Source: UBA5972 sp964567685
GTDB lineage: Bacteria; Pseudomonadota; Alphaproteobacteria; Rhodobacterales; Rhodobacteraceae
DNA: 64,000 nt
Assembly: GCA_964567685.1 (NCBI GenBank)
Contig: CAZMNO010000002.1
Location: forward strand, 1-64,000
Reading direction: 5' to 3'
The notes beneath the pieces were generated by a model. It was not told the origin of the DNA and searched no databases. It saw nothing but the letters and a program-made list of their open reading frames with translations. Made by a program: the position numbers and the translations under genes. Below are positions 34,248-43,701 of the stretch, piece by piece. Within the stretch, counting starts at the first letter, position 1. The number at the start of each line of letters is the position of its first letter.

Positions 34248-34938
34248 ATCCCAGATAGTCTGACAGAGCGTCCGGTGGATCTGCAAACAGGTCTGAGGTT
34301 CTGACCGGTGCCTCAGCCACCCCATTTGCGACAAGAACCGTCATGTCAGCAATCCGCTGTGCATCCGACGGATCATGCGTGACCATCAGCAGGGTTGCCT
34401 GGGTTTCCTCGATAATCTCTTCAACAAGATCCAGCATTTCCCCTTTGAGCGCCGGGCCGAGCGCGGCAAAGGGTTCATCAAGCAGCAAAAGCGGCTTTTT
34501 GCGCAAAAGCGCCCGCGCCAGCGCCACGCGCTGGGCTTGACCGCCAGACAGGTGTGCAGGTTTGACTTCACCTTTCCCCTGAAGTCCGACCTTTGCCAGC
34601 TCGGCCTTGACTGCACGCACCTCATCGGCTGACAGTTTCAGATCAGGCCGCACGCCCAGCCCGACATTCTGAAAAACCGTCAGATGGGGAAAAAGATTGT
34701 GGCTCTGAAACAGAAAGCTGACCGGTCGCTCGGCAGGGGCAAGGCTGGTGATGTCCTGCCCGTCAAGCGCGATACGCCCTGAAACCGGTGTCACGAAACC
34801 CGCAAGTGCAGACAGAAAGGTGGTCTTGCCCCCACCTGAAGGGCCGATGATCGCGAGCTTCTGCGAGGTCTCGGCAGTCCAGTTGGCGCGAAGCTCAAAA
34901 TCGTCCTGCCGGATCAGGAGATTGTCAAATTCCAGCAT
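34246..34938 (-). CDS. thiQ: Thiamine ABC transporter ATPase
   Basis: 230 residues from MLEFDNLLIRQDDF, overlapping the end of thiP by 14 bases. Walker A GPSGGGKTT, Q-loop LFQSHNLFPHL, signature LSGGQAQRVALAR, Walker B LLLLDEPFAALG and VTHDP are present. Short length without a C-terminal regulatory domain fits ThiQ. The gene is in the thiBPQ operon controlled by the riboswitch upstream of thiB. Confidence 0.95.
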   Translation of the reverse strand: MLEFDNLLIRQDDFELRANWTAETSQKLAIIGPSGGGKTTFLSALAGFVTPVSGRIALDGQDITSLAPAERPVSFLFQSHNLFPHLTVFQNVGLGVRPDLKLSADEVRAVKAELAKVGLQGKGEVKPAHLSGGQAQRVALARALLRKKPLLLLDEPFAALGPALKGEMLDLVEEIIEETQATLLMVTHDPSDAQRIADMTVLVANGVAEAPVRTSDLFADPPDALSDYLG

Positions 34939-36505
34939 GTCTGCGCCCCCAGCGATCACATATCCAGAACAGTCCGAAACTGAGTGCCACCAACAATACA
35001 GCCGCACCATAGGCCGCATCCATCTTATAAGCCGCCATCAGGCGGTAAAGCATCAGGGGCAGGGTCGCTGCGTCTGGATCGGCGAAAAGCGCGACAACAC
35101 CCAGATCACCCATGGAAAGCGCCGCAGCAAGACCGGCGGCAAAGCCGACCGAAGGCCGAATGCGTGGCCAGAGGATGAGTCGAAAATGGGTGAACCCGGC
35201 AATGCCAAGGCTGCCTGAGAGACGCCCATAGCCCGCTTCAACATCCCTGACGGGGGCAAGCAGTATCCTCAGGGCAAATGGCAGGCTCATCACTGCGTTG
35301 ACCAGCGCCGTCAGCGGCAGGGCTGCACGCGCCGGATCGATCAGAGGAAAGATCAGAATGAACAAGCCGGTCCCGATAACCATAGGCGATGCTGCAATTG
35401 ACAGATACCCGGTGGCCTCCAGAAGCCCGGCACGACGCGGGTGCGCGAATTCAAGCCTGACCACAGCCTGAGCCAGCGGCAGCGCAAGACATAGTGTCAG
35501 TAAAGTTGATCCCAGCGCCACCAGAACGGACCTGAGAGCGGCTGCGTAGACTTCGACAGGCAGGCTGAAAACCGGGACGATCCCGCGTGACGTGATCATC
35601 ACGAGGGGAGCCAGAATGAACAGACCTGCTGAAATCAGCACCATCGCATCCATGCTCAAGGCGCGCCTTTCCTTGCCGTCCCAGCGTTCCGGCTGCAGGT
35701 CCAGGCCGGTTCCGAATCTAACCGGGCTGGTGATTTGCCAGGCCACCAAAGCGGCAATAAGACAAAGGCCAAACTGGACCATTGCCAGCAGGGCCGCCTT
35801 TGACAGATCAAAATCAAAGCGGAACGCTTGGTAGATCGCCAGTTCAACCGTCGTCGCCCGTGGCCCGCCGCCAAGCGCCAGAGCGACGGCAAAACTGGCG
35901 ACGCAAAGAAGGAAGATTGTGGCGAACGCTCCGGGCAGAACAGCGCGCAGCATCGGCCATTCCAACCGTGCCCTGATATCCGGTGTTCCCATGCCCAACT
36001 GCGCGGCCAGACGAAAATGTTCAACCGGGATTGCGGCCCAGCCCTGCAGGACCAGCCTTGTTGCCAAGGGCATATTGAAAAAGACATGCGCCAGAACCAC
36101 CCCGTGAAAGCCGTAGATATCCAAGGGGCCAAGACCAAGTGGCGCCAGAAGCGTGCTGACAAGACCTGAGCGGCCGAAAACCGCCAGAAGGCCCAAAACC
36201 GCAACGATCACTGGCAGAATGAACGGCGCGCCGAGCAGGGTGATCAGAAGCCTGCGACCAAAAAACCGCCGTCGCGCCAGGGCGCGTGCCAGCGGGATCG
36301 CCAGAAGAACGCTGAGCAGGGCCGATACCAGCGCCTGTGAAATCGTAAACCGCACCGCTGCCCAGTCCGCCGCGCCAAGGGCTGCGGGTGCGTCTGCTCT
36401 CAGCGCCACAGTGATCAGGGTTCCGGCGCTCAGGAGAACCAAAAGCGCCGCAACCAGAGCCCCTGCAAGCGGAGCGAAGCCTATTTGCTGAGTGCGGACA
36501 GCCAT
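34925..36505 (-). CDS. thiP: Thiamine ABC transporter permease
   Basis: 526 residues, a fused double permease with about twelve membrane segments and two permease halves, each with an EAA-type loop (HFRLAAQLGMGTPDIRARLE and AGYGRLSGSLGIAGFTHFRL). That doubled form is typical of ThiP and iron-type importers. The start overlaps the end of thiB by 25 bases. It imports thiamine or its phosphate esters with ThiB and ThiQ. Confidence 0.95.
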   Translation of the reverse strand: MAVRTQQIGFAPLAGALVAALLVLLSAGTLITVALRADAPAALGAADWAAVRFTISQALVSALLSVLLAIPLARALARRRFFGRRLLITLLGAPFILPVIVAVLGLLAVFGRSGLVSTLLAPLGLGPLDIYGFHGVVLAHVFFNMPLATRLVLQGWAAIPVEHFRLAAQLGMGTPDIRARLEWPMLRAVLPGAFATIFLLCVASFAVALALGGGPRATTVELAIYQAFRFDFDLSKAALLAMVQFGLCLIAALVAWQITSPVRFGTGLDLQPERWDGKERRALSMDAMVLISAGLFILAPLVMITSRGIVPVFSLPVEVYAAALRSVLVALGSTLLTLCLALPLAQAVVRLEFAHPRRAGLLEATGYLSIAASPMVIGTGLFILIFPLIDPARAALPLTALVNAVMSLPFALRILLAPVRDVEAGYGRLSGSLGIAGFTHFRLILWPRIRPSVGFAAGLAAALSMGDLGVVALFADPDAATLPLMLYRLMAAYKMDAAYGAAVLLVALSFGLFWICDRWGRRHAGI

Positions 36506-37485
36506 TCTTCCAGCGCTGCATCGCGCATCTTGCCAGCTTGTTCAGCGTCAAAAACCAGTGCGTTTTCCGCGCTGACCGAGGTTTCAAATCCCTCCGGCAA
36601 ACCCCCCTCAGGCATCACCGCCGGATACATCCAGTTGGTTGTCGGAATGATCGACTGGAAGGTTTCTGACAGCATGAAATCAAGGAACTGATCCGCCAGT
36701 TCCGGCTGACCGCTGGCCGCCAGTTTTCCGGCAACCTCGATCTGCATGTAATGCCCCTCACTGAAGCTGGCAGCAGCTTTGGTCTGATCGCCCTCGGCAA
36801 TGATGTGATAAGAAGGCGAGGTGGTGTAAGAAAGCACCATATCCGCCTCGCCCTCTAGGAACATGCCGTAAGCCTCCGACCAGCCTTTGGTGACGGTCAG
36901 GATATGTGGCGAAAGCCCTTCCCAGATTGCCGGTGCCTCATCGCCGTAGGCGGCCTTGACCCACAGCAACAGACCCAGACCGGGGGTCGAGCTGCGCGGG
37001 TCCTGAATGACGATCTTGAGTGACTCTGCTGCATTGGCAAGCTCGCGGAAGTTTGTGGGCACGTCGGTCAGTTTGGTCTTGTCATAGACAAAGGCGAAAT
37101 AGCCCCAGTCGTAAGGCAGGAACATCGGGTCAGACCAACTCACCGGTAAATTGAGGTTTTGCGGGCTTTGCCCGTGTGGCGCGAACAAGCCGGTTGCAGC
37201 AGCGCGTGCGGTCAGATTTGTGTCAAGCCCCAGCACTATATCAGCCTTGCTGTGCGTCCCTTCAAGCTGCAGGCGCGACAGCAGTGCTGCGCCATCACCG
37301 GCACCCGTAAACTGCAAGTCACAGGCACAGACCTCCTCAAAAGCTTTCTCGACAGCGGGCCCCGGCCCCCAGTCGGAGACGAAACTGTCATAGGTATAGA
37401 CGTTCAGTACAGGTTTTTCATCTGCGAGCACGGCCCCTGTCAGGGTTGTTGCAAGTCCCGCAGCCATAAGGAAAGCTTTTCTCAT
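36481..37485 (-). CDS. thiB: Thiamine-binding periplasmic protein
   Basis: 334 residues from MRKAFLMAAG, with GGAGG 5 bases before the start. A signal peptide ends near AVLA. Characteristic ThiB sequence: VLNVYTYDSFVSDWGPGP, ADIVLGLDTNLTARA, YDWGYFAFVYDKTKL and VLSYTTSPSYHI, the last two lining the thiamine site in the E. coli homologue. It is the first gene of thiBPQ and lies 56 bases after the TPP riboswitch. Confidence 0.97.
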   Translation of the reverse strand: MRKAFLMAAGLATTLTGAVLADEKPVLNVYTYDSFVSDWGPGPAVEKAFEEVCACDLQFTGAGDGAALLSRLQLEGTHSKADIVLGLDTNLTARAAATGLFAPHGQSPQNLNLPVSWSDPMFLPYDWGYFAFVYDKTKLTDVPTNFRELANAAESLKIVIQDPRSSTPGLGLLLWVKAAYGDEAPAIWEGLSPHILTVTKGWSEAYGMFLEGEADMVLSYTTSPSYHIIAEGDQTKAAASFSEGHYMQIEVAGKLAASGQPELADQFLDFMLSETFQSIIPTTNWMYPAVMPEGGLPEGFETSVSAENALVFDAEQAGKMRDAALEEWLSALSK

Positions 37486-37540
37486 CATATCCTCCAAAAG
37501 CTTGAGACGCAGGTTGGGTATAGGACGATGATGTCTTTAA

Positions 37541-37620
37541 CCTTCCCTCCGCCGGTATTGTCCGGTTCAGGTTCAACGGGTCTGCGTCGTGCATCTCAGC
37601 CCTTGCCGGGCTCCCCGAGG
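37541..37620 (-). promoter_or_regulatory. TPP riboswitch (thi box)
   Basis: On the minus strand the RNA reads GGGCTGAGATGC, then CCCGTTGAACCTGA and CCGGACAATACCGGCGGAGGG, which are the conserved parts of the thiamine pyrophosphate aptamer (CUGAGA, CUUGAACCUGA-like and AUACCGGCGNAGGGA). It sits in the leader of thiBPQ. High TPP should reduce expression of the transporter. Confidence 0.95.
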
Positions 37621-37738
37621 TGGCGCGACCATAGAAAAGTGGTGCGATGTGTGCAAGCGGATTGCGAAAAAGCGCCTGCCCCGGCTTGGCAGCGCTTGTT
37701 TCTTCGGTGCATAAGGGCCGGACAGGAGAACAAGAACC

Positions 37739-38842
37739 ATGTCCACAAACAGTTTCGGCCGCATGTTCAGCGTCACCACCTGGGGTGAAAGCCACGGGCC
37801 TGCTTTGGGGGCAACCGTTGATGGCTGCCCGCCGAATGTGCCGCTTGAAGCGGAAATGCTGCAGCATTGGCTGGATAAGCGCAAACCGGGGCAGAACAAG
37901 TTTACAACGCAGCGGCAGGAAGCGGACGCGGTTGAGATTCTTTCTGGTGTTTACGAGGGCAGAACGACGGGCCACCCGATCCAACTGATGATCAGAAATA
38001 CCGATCAGCGGTCAAAAGACTATTCCGAGATCGCCGAAAAGTTTCGACCGGGGCATGCCGATATCACCTATTGGCAGAAATACGGCATTCGCGACCCACG
38101 CGGTGGTGGACGATCTTCGGCCCGGGAAACGGCGGCAAGGGTCGCTGCGGGCGGTGTGGCACGCGAAGTGCTGAAAGAGCTAGCGCCCGGGATGGAAATC
38201 ACCGGTGCGTTGGTGCAGATGGGACCGCACCGGATCAATCGTGACAACTGGGATTGGGACCAGATCACGCAAAATCCCTTCTGGACGCCAGATTCCAAAG
38301 CAGCGACTCTTTGGGCCGGATATCTCGATGATCTGCGCAAATCCGGCAACTCGGCCGGCGCCGTGGTCGAACTCGTGGCCAGGGGCGTTCCGGCAGGTCT
38401 TGGGGCACCCGTTTATGGCAAGCTCGACACCGATCTGGCGACGGCGATGATGTCAATCAATGCGGTCAAGGGTGTGGAGATCGGGGCCGGGATGGCGGCG
38501 GCGGAACTGACAGGCGAAGAAAACGCCGACGAGATTTTCATGGGCAATGACGGGCAACCGACCTATTCGTCCAACCACGCGGGCGGCATTCTGGGTGGCA
38601 TTTCCACCGGGCAGGACGTGGTCTGCCGTTTTGCGGTAAAGCCGACCAGTTCAATTCTGAAACCGCGCAAGACGATCACCAAGTCCGGCGAGAACACCGA
38701 GATTGTCACCAAGGGTCGCCACGATCCTTGTGTCGGTATCCGCGCAGTGCCGGTGGGTGAGGCGATGATGGCGTGCGTACTATTGGATCACATCCTGCTG
38801 CATCGCGGGCAGGTGGGGAAAAATCTGGGGCGAATCGGGTAA
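37739..38842 (+). CDS. aroC: Chorismate synthase
   Basis: 367 residues. It makes chorismate from 5-enolpyruvylshikimate 3-phosphate, the last common step of aromatic amino-acid synthesis, using reduced FMN. Family signatures: GESHGPALGATVDGCPP at the start, RGGGRSSARETAARVAAGGVA in the middle and HDPCVGIRAVPVGEAM near the end. AGGAG precedes the ATG. It diverges from the thiamine operon, with the riboswitch in between. Confidence 0.98.
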   Translation: MSTNSFGRMFSVTTWGESHGPALGATVDGCPPNVPLEAEMLQHWLDKRKPGQNKFTTQRQEADAVEILSGVYEGRTTGHPIQLMIRNTDQRSKDYSEIAEKFRPGHADITYWQKYGIRDPRGGGRSSARETAARVAAGGVAREVLKELAPGMEITGALVQMGPHRINRDNWDWDQITQNPFWTPDSKAATLWAGYLDDLRKSGNSAGAVVELVARGVPAGLGAPVYGKLDTDLATAMMSINAVKGVEIGAGMAAAELTGEENADEIFMGNDGQPTYSSNHAGGILGGISTGQDVVCRFAVKPTSSILKPRKTITKSGENTEIVTKGRHDPCVGIRAVPVGEAMMACVLLDHILLHRGQVGKNLGRIG

Positions 38843-38876
38843 AGGTTTTCACAGTGATAGTTGTTCGGGTAGTGAT

Positions 38877-39407
38877 ATGGGCATGTTGTTTGTACTGGCC
38901 TATCCTCAATTTTCACAAAAGCATCTTAGGTATATAGAAGCCTATCGGCTCAGGCACGAGCCGGAACGGGCGGTTCTTGTCCGGCCGCACATCACTCTGG
39001 TCTTCGGTGTATCCGGAGTTGAATCTCAAAAATTTTTGGCGTTCACAAAGGAGGTGGTGGATGAATGGCCCGCCTTTTCCGTGACGTTTCATGGATGCAA
39101 GGTTGTTAAGGACAATCTGGATGGAACTTATAAAGTGTTTCTGCAGCTTTCCGAGGGGAGCAATGTGATTACAGCATTGCATCGGGCGCTCTATGATGGA
39201 GCGCACAGGGATCAGTTTCGTGCCGAAATCCTGTTTGAACCGCATATGACGGTTGCAACTTCAAATTCCCGAAAACAGGCGGAGCGTGCGGTAGCAGACC
39301 TATCCGATTTTGGCTTGCCGGTGGAAGCGGGAGTTTCGGCCATTGCAGTTGAACGCTGGCACGAAGGAGTGTTGATAAATCTGAGCACGTTTTCTTTATG
39401 CAGATAG
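38877..39407 (+). CDS. 2H phosphoesterase (2'-5' RNA ligase-like)
   Basis: 176 residues. Two HxT motifs are placed as in the 2H fold: PHITLVFG near residue 42 and PHMTVAT near residue 123. The family includes RNA 2',3'-cyclic phosphodiesterases and AKAP18-like enzymes. It starts 34 bases after aroC and its base composition is slightly more AT-rich than its neighbours. The substrate is unknown. Confidence 0.8.
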   Translation: MGMLFVLAYPQFSQKHLRYIEAYRLRHEPERAVLVRPHITLVFGVSGVESQKFLAFTKEVVDEWPAFSVTFHGCKVVKDNLDGTYKVFLQLSEGSNVITALHRALYDGAHRDQFRAEILFEPHMTVATSNSRKQAERAVADLSDFGLPVEAGVSAIAVERWHEGVLINLSTFSLCR

Positions 39408-39482
39408 CACTAACCGGGAAAGGGCTTGCTCAGTCAATGAAAGGAGTGCGCTTGCGCGCGCCGGATGATCCCTGCGGGGCGG

Positions 39483-39512
39483 CTGGGCTCTGCCCAGACC
39501 CGGAGTATTTTT
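39483..39512 (+). terminator. Hairpin with downstream T-run, Rhodobacteraceae-type intergenic motif
   Basis: CTGGGCTCTGCCCAG (stem 6, loop 3) is followed by a T-run in ACCCGGAGTATTTTT. Similar hairpins with a GGAGTATTTTT tail are, from memory, common between genes in this family, but no copy number was counted. It could terminate the 2H phosphoesterase transcript. Confidence 0.5.
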
Positions 39513-39543
39513 CCAAGAAGAAGGGCGGCCCGGTGGCTTGGCT

Positions 39544-39954
39544 TCAGCTATTTATCAGCCCCAGATCCAACAACGCCTTGATATCCTTTTTGCGCGTACC
39601 GGCGACGATCCGGCCCAGTTCCTGATCGCCCCGCAACAGCACAAGCGTTGAGCGACGCGGGATTTTCAGCCTGCGCGATATTTCTGAGCTTGCATGAACG
39701 TCCCAGTCGATCTTGATGAACACGATGTTTTCGTCATATGCGGGGAACTGGTTTCTGAGGGCGGCAATCGTCCTTCCCTGCGCTTTACAGGTTGTGCACC
39801 AGTTCGTGTAGAAATCGATGAACACAGTTTTGCCTGCGGCGAGCTGTGCCTCGACCTCGCCAGCGCTGTATTTGACTGTCGTTGCCAATGCCTGTGGTGC
39901 AAAAGTCGCCAGAGCAGAGATTGCACTGTAGGTTAAAAAAACACGTCTTTTCAT
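39544..39954 (-). CDS. Periplasmic thioredoxin-like protein
   Basis: 136 residues with a signal peptide (MKRRVFLTYSAISALATFAPQALA cleaved near residue 24) and a thioredoxin fold with the active site NWCTTC (C53 and C56). The cis-Pro loop reads KIPRRSTLVLLRGDQELGRI. It follows a CcdA-like membrane protein by 17 bases; together they form a cytoplasm-to-periplasm reductant path of the DsbD/CcdA-thioredoxin type. Confidence 0.9.
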   Translation of the reverse strand: MKRRVFLTYSAISALATFAPQALATTVKYSAGEVEAQLAAGKTVFIDFYTNWCTTCKAQGRTIAALRNQFPAYDENIVFIKIDWDVHASSEISRRLKIPRRSTLVLLRGDQELGRIVAGTRKKDIKALLDLGLINS

Positions 39955-39971
39955 TTCAGTCTCCCATATGT

Positions 39972-40685
39972 TCAGAGAATTACGGATAAGTCCTGCAGCC
40001 AGATGGGCATGATTTCCAGCGCCCAGCTTTCCACGACCCGATAGAATTTGCTGAGGATCATCGCCCCAACAAGAATGAACAGCACGCCCATCAGAGGCCT
40101 GGCACTGCTCGCAAAGCGCCGCATTTGCGCCTGCCGGTGCGTGATTACGCTGCGTGTGCCATAGCCAAGCGCGACGACGATGGTGCCGATGCCAAAGGCG
40201 AAACTTGTCATGATCAGGGCCGACCAGATCAGGCTCTCACCCTGCGAAGCCAGTGAGATTGCCCCGCCTAGCGTCGGTCCGACGCAAGGCGACCAGACTG
40301 CGCCAAGCAGCGCGCCGCCCAGAAACTGTCCTCTGAGACCTGACTGATCGAGCGTATCAAGGCGGGTGTCGGCTTTTGTCGCAACCCCGGCTGTTGCCAG
40401 TTCGAACCCATGTGCAAACCGCGGGATCAGCAAGATGACACCAAAACCGATCATCAGAACCGCCCCGATTTCCGAAAGCGTATCTGCCGTCAGCCCGATG
40501 GCATAGCCAGCGGTTGCAACGAACATGCCAAGGGCAACAAAGCTGATCCCCATCCCGGCGGCCAGCGCCAGCGGCCCGTGCCTGTTTGCCTGAACTGACG
40601 AGCCCAGCACGATCGGAAGCACCGGCAAAACGCAGGGATTAATCAGCGTTAGCAGCCCGGCCAGATATCCAAATACCAATTCCAT
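39972..40685 (-). CDS. CcdA-family transmembrane thiol transporter
   Basis: 237 residues, six membrane segments. The redox Cys pair is in NPCVLPVLP (C18) and SPCVGPTLGG, as in CcdA and the DsbD membrane domain. It takes electrons from cytoplasmic thioredoxin and delivers them to the periplasm, here probably to the thioredoxin-like protein encoded next. Possible uses are cytochrome c maturation and repair of oxidised proteins; the nearby bc1 genes hint at the former, but they are not in the same transcript. Confidence 0.9.
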   Translation of the reverse strand: MELVFGYLAGLLTLINPCVLPVLPIVLGSSVQANRHGPLALAAGMGISFVALGMFVATAGYAIGLTADTLSEIGAVLMIGFGVILLIPRFAHGFELATAGVATKADTRLDTLDQSGLRGQFLGGALLGAVWSPCVGPTLGGAISLASQGESLIWSALIMTSFAFGIGTIVVALGYGTRSVITHRQAQMRRFASSARPLMGVLFILVGAMILSKFYRVVESWALEIMPIWLQDLSVIL

Positions 40686-40829
40686 TTACATAGATTCCCG
40701 TTTCGTTGAGCCGGTCATATGCGAAAAAGTAAATGTAGTCATGACACGGTTTCATCGCCCGGCGTCACAAAGACGTCAGACGGTTGAAATGTTTCGTGTC
40801 ATTCTACCCTGCGGTCTCTTTGACTGGTC

Positions 40830-41699
40830 TCAGAGGGCGGGGCGTCGTGAAAGCTGAACCGCCAAAATGCCAGCCGTGATAATCCCCACGCCGATAAAGT
40901 CAGTAGCGCCCAGATCCTCGCCCAGCAGCACCGCGGCGATCGCGACGCCAAAAAACGGGTTGAGAAAATGATAGGTCGCAGCGCGCGTGCTGCCGATACG
41001 GCCAACCAGCAGGAACCAGATCCATGTGGCCAGAAGGCCCGGCACCAGAATGGTATAAAGGAAAGCCAGAACCAGCTCCGGTGCCCATTTGATCGAGATC
41101 GTCTCAAACGCCAGAGCAGGCCCCAGCAACGCAGCACTGCCAACCAGCATTTGCAACCCGACGATCATCAGGATATTGCCGCCCGACGAGGCGCTGCGCA
41201 CAGCCAGCGTTGCAATTGCCAGCGCCAGCACGCCAATTCCGCAAATCGCCAGGCCGAACAGATCCGCCCCTCCGCCAAGGCGGCTGCCCATGATCAGGGC
41301 AACACCGCCAAACCCGGCCAACAGGCCAAGTGTGCCGATCAGACTGGTGCGCTCTTTCAGGAATATCCGGCTGAGAAGGGCCACCAATAGCGGCATTGAA
41401 CTGGCGATGATCGCGGCGAGCCCAGCACCGATCCACTGCATGGCGACAAAGAACAGACCCAGATAAAGCGCGTTCTGACAGATCCCGAAAACCACCGTAC
41501 TGGTCAGTTGCGCGCGGTTCAACCGCATGCTCTGACCCAGAGCTTTTGCAATCACTATGGCAATCAGACCTGAAATCAGAAACCGCAGACAAAGGGCCGA
41601 GAGGGGCGGTGCGTATTGCACGATCACCCGCGCCGAGGTAAAGGCGCTGCTCCACATCAGAACAAAAGCCACACCCATCGCGGCCGAGCGAATATCCAC
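40830..41699 (-). CDS. EamA/DMT-family transporter
   Basis: 289 residues with ten predicted membrane segments in two EamA repeats (WSSAFTSARVIVQYAPPLSALC and the second beginning near residue 150). Members of the drug/metabolite transporter superfamily usually export small molecules. The substrate cannot be deduced. The gene has no close partner. Confidence 0.88.
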   Translation of the reverse strand: MDIRSAAMGVAFVLMWSSAFTSARVIVQYAPPLSALCLRFLISGLIAIVIAKALGQSMRLNRAQLTSTVVFGICQNALYLGLFFVAMQWIGAGLAAIIASSMPLLVALLSRIFLKERTSLIGTLGLLAGFGGVALIMGSRLGGGADLFGLAICGIGVLALAIATLAVRSASSGGNILMIVGLQMLVGSAALLGPALAFETISIKWAPELVLAFLYTILVPGLLATWIWFLLVGRIGSTRAATYHFLNPFFGVAIAAVLLGEDLGATDFIGVGIITAGILAVQLSRRPAL

Positions 41700-41731
41700 C
41701 TCACCCTCCCCTTTCGACCCGAGGCCTCAAG

Positions 41732-41759
41732 AAAAAAAGGCCGCCTCATGGGCGACCTT
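41732..41759 (-). terminator. Rho-independent terminator of the HU gene
   Basis: On the minus strand AAGGTCGCC pairs with GGCGGCCTT across a 5-base loop and is followed by a T-run (the A bases at 41732-41736 on the plus strand). It lies 26 bases after the HU stop codon. Confidence 0.85.
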
Positions 41760-41785
41760 AATATCAATAATGCTCGATGGCGAGG

Positions 41786-42073
41786 TCAGGTGTTGATCAC
41801 GTCCTTCAGCGCTTTTGCGATGGTGACTTTCACCACGCGGTCAGCTTCTTTCTCGAACTGCTCGCCTGTTGCCGGGTTGCGCACCATGCGTTTTGGGCGA
41901 TCACGGCACATGAACTTGCCAAGACCGGGCAGCGTAACGGCACCACCGGCGGCAACTTCTCCTGAAACAATCGCGGTCAGTGCCTCCAGCGACCGGTTGG
42001 CCGAGGCTTTGTCACTGCCTGTAGCTTCAGCCATTGCGGCAACCAGTTGGGTCTTTGTCATAGGTTTTGTCAT
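41786..42073 (-). CDS. HU-family DNA-binding protein
   Basis: 95 residues. The HU fold is clear: LVAAMAEATGSDKASANRSLEAL, the body GGAVTLPGLGKFMCRDRP and the DNA-contact arm RMVRNPATGEQFEKEADRVVK. The start has AGGATGG upstream. HU bends DNA and organises the nucleoid. It differs from typical HU in a Cys-containing strand (FMCRDRP). It is a single gene with its own terminator. Confidence 0.95.
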   Translation of the reverse strand: MTKPMTKTQLVAAMAEATGSDKASANRSLEALTAIVSGEVAAGGAVTLPGLGKFMCRDRPKRMVRNPATGEQFEKEADRVVKVTIAKALKDVINT

Positions 42074-42219
42074 GGTTCCATCCTGTGTTTGTTATACGAC
42101 CCCTTGAGGTACATTGGCCGCATTTAACTAGATACTGCGGGGCAACTCAATCGTTTGTATGGTCAAAATACCGCCAATTCCCTTGTTTTCAGCGATTTCC
42201 AGCCGATTTCTGGTTGTGA

Positions 42220-43701
42220 TCATAAGAAAGCCGTTTCCTCAAAGCTGCGAAGTTTGCGCGAATGCAGTCTTTCAAGTGGCATATCACGCAGCGACTCAAG
42301 CGCGCGAATCCCGATTTGCAGGTGTTTGGTGACTTGTGTGCGATAAAACTCGGTCGCCATTCCCGGCAATTTCAACTCGCCATGAAGCGGCTTGTCCGAA
42401 ACACAAAGCAAGGTACCGTAAGGCACGCGAAAGCGAAAACCATTGGCGGCAATGGTGGCGCTTTCCATGTCCAGCGCGATGGCGCGCGATTGAGACAGGC
42501 GCTGGACAGGGCCGGACTGATCCCTGAGCTCCCAGTTACGGTTATCAATCGTGGCGACTGTTCCCGTGCGCATGATCTGTTTCAGATCATAGCCCGAAAA
42601 CTGCGTGACCTCCTCAACCGCCTGTTCCAGCGCCACCTGCACTTCGGCAAGGGCCGGCACAGGCACCCAGATCGGCAGATCGTCATCAAGCACATGGTCT
42701 TCGCGCAGATAGGCATGGGCCAGAACGAAATCACCAAGGTTCTGCGAATTCCGAAGACCGGCACAATGACCGAGCATCAGCCAGGCGTGCGGGCGCAGAA
42801 CCGCAATATGGTCGGTGGCTGTTTTGGCATTTGACGGGCCGACCCCGATATTGACCAGCGTGATCCCCTGTCCATCATCGCGCTTGAGATGAAAGGCGGG
42901 CATTTGCGGTTGCTGGCTTGTCTCGGTTATTGTGTCACCTGCCTTAAAGACTGAATTTCCCGGAGTTACGAACTCGAAATAGCCGGAGTCAGTGTCAGCG
43001 AGCGCAAGCTCGGCGAAGCGTGCGAATTCATCGACGTAGAATTTATAGTTTGTGAACAAAATATGGTTTTGAAAATGCTCTGGTTTTGTCGCCGTGTAAT
43101 GCGCCAGCCGCGCCAGCGAGTAGTCAATCCGCTGCGCGGTAAACGGCGCAAGCGGTCCGATGCCTTCCTCATTCAATGTCAGAAAGCCGTTGACGATTTC
43201 ATCATTGGTTGTCGCCAGATCGGGAACATCAAAAATATCCCTCAGCGGGAACTCAAAACTCCCGTTGCTGTTTGACGCAAGCTCGTTGTCGCTGCTCAAT
43301 GCAAAATGCACGGGGATCGGCGTTTTTGACGGCCCGACCGTGACCGGAACCTTGTGGTTTTCCATCAAAAGCGAGACTTGCTGGCGCAGATAACTGCCAA
43401 AGAGATCAGGTCGCGTGATTGTGGTGGAGTAGGTACCAGGCTCAGCCACATGGCCGAAGGACAAGCGGCTATCGATTTGCGCAAACGAGGCCGTCGAGAT
43501 CCGAAGTTCAGGGTAATAGGCCCTGTAACGCGAGGTCGGCTTGCGCCCGTTGATCGTGGCCTGAAACTGCTCTTCCAGAAATCCGGTGGCCTCGTCATAA
43601 AGCTGGATCAGACGTTCAACCGCAGCGTCAGGCGCATCAAACGCCATCACTTCCCATTCGGGTGGGGTGGATAGGGGCAGGGCGTATTTCTTGCGGCTCA
43701 T
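42220..43701 (-). CDS. amn: AMP nucleosidase
   Basis: 493 residues, normal for bacterial AMN. It hydrolyses AMP to adenine and ribose 5-phosphate. Signatures: GPSKTPIPVHFALSSDNELA, VNIGVGPSNAKTATDHIAVL, WLMLGHCAGLR and the nucleoside-phosphorylase-type end ALDMESATIAANG. The gene overlaps the adenine deaminase gene by four bases, so its product adenine can pass directly to that enzyme. Confidence 0.96.
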   Translation of the reverse strand: MSRKKYALPLSTPPEWEVMAFDAPDAAVERLIQLYDEATGFLEEQFQATINGRKPTSRYRAYYPELRISTASFAQIDSRLSFGHVAEPGTYSTTITRPDLFGSYLRQQVSLLMENHKVPVTVGPSKTPIPVHFALSSDNELASNSNGSFEFPLRDIFDVPDLATTNDEIVNGFLTLNEEGIGPLAPFTAQRIDYSLARLAHYTATKPEHFQNHILFTNYKFYVDEFARFAELALADTDSGYFEFVTPGNSVFKAGDTITETSQQPQMPAFHLKRDDGQGITLVNIGVGPSNAKTATDHIAVLRPHAWLMLGHCAGLRNSQNLGDFVLAHAYLREDHVLDDDLPIWVPVPALAEVQVALEQAVEEVTQFSGYDLKQIMRTGTVATIDNRNWELRDQSGPVQRLSQSRAIALDMESATIAANGFRFRVPYGTLLCVSDKPLHGELKLPGMATEFYRTQVTKHLQIGIRALESLRDMPLERLHSRKLRSFEETAFL

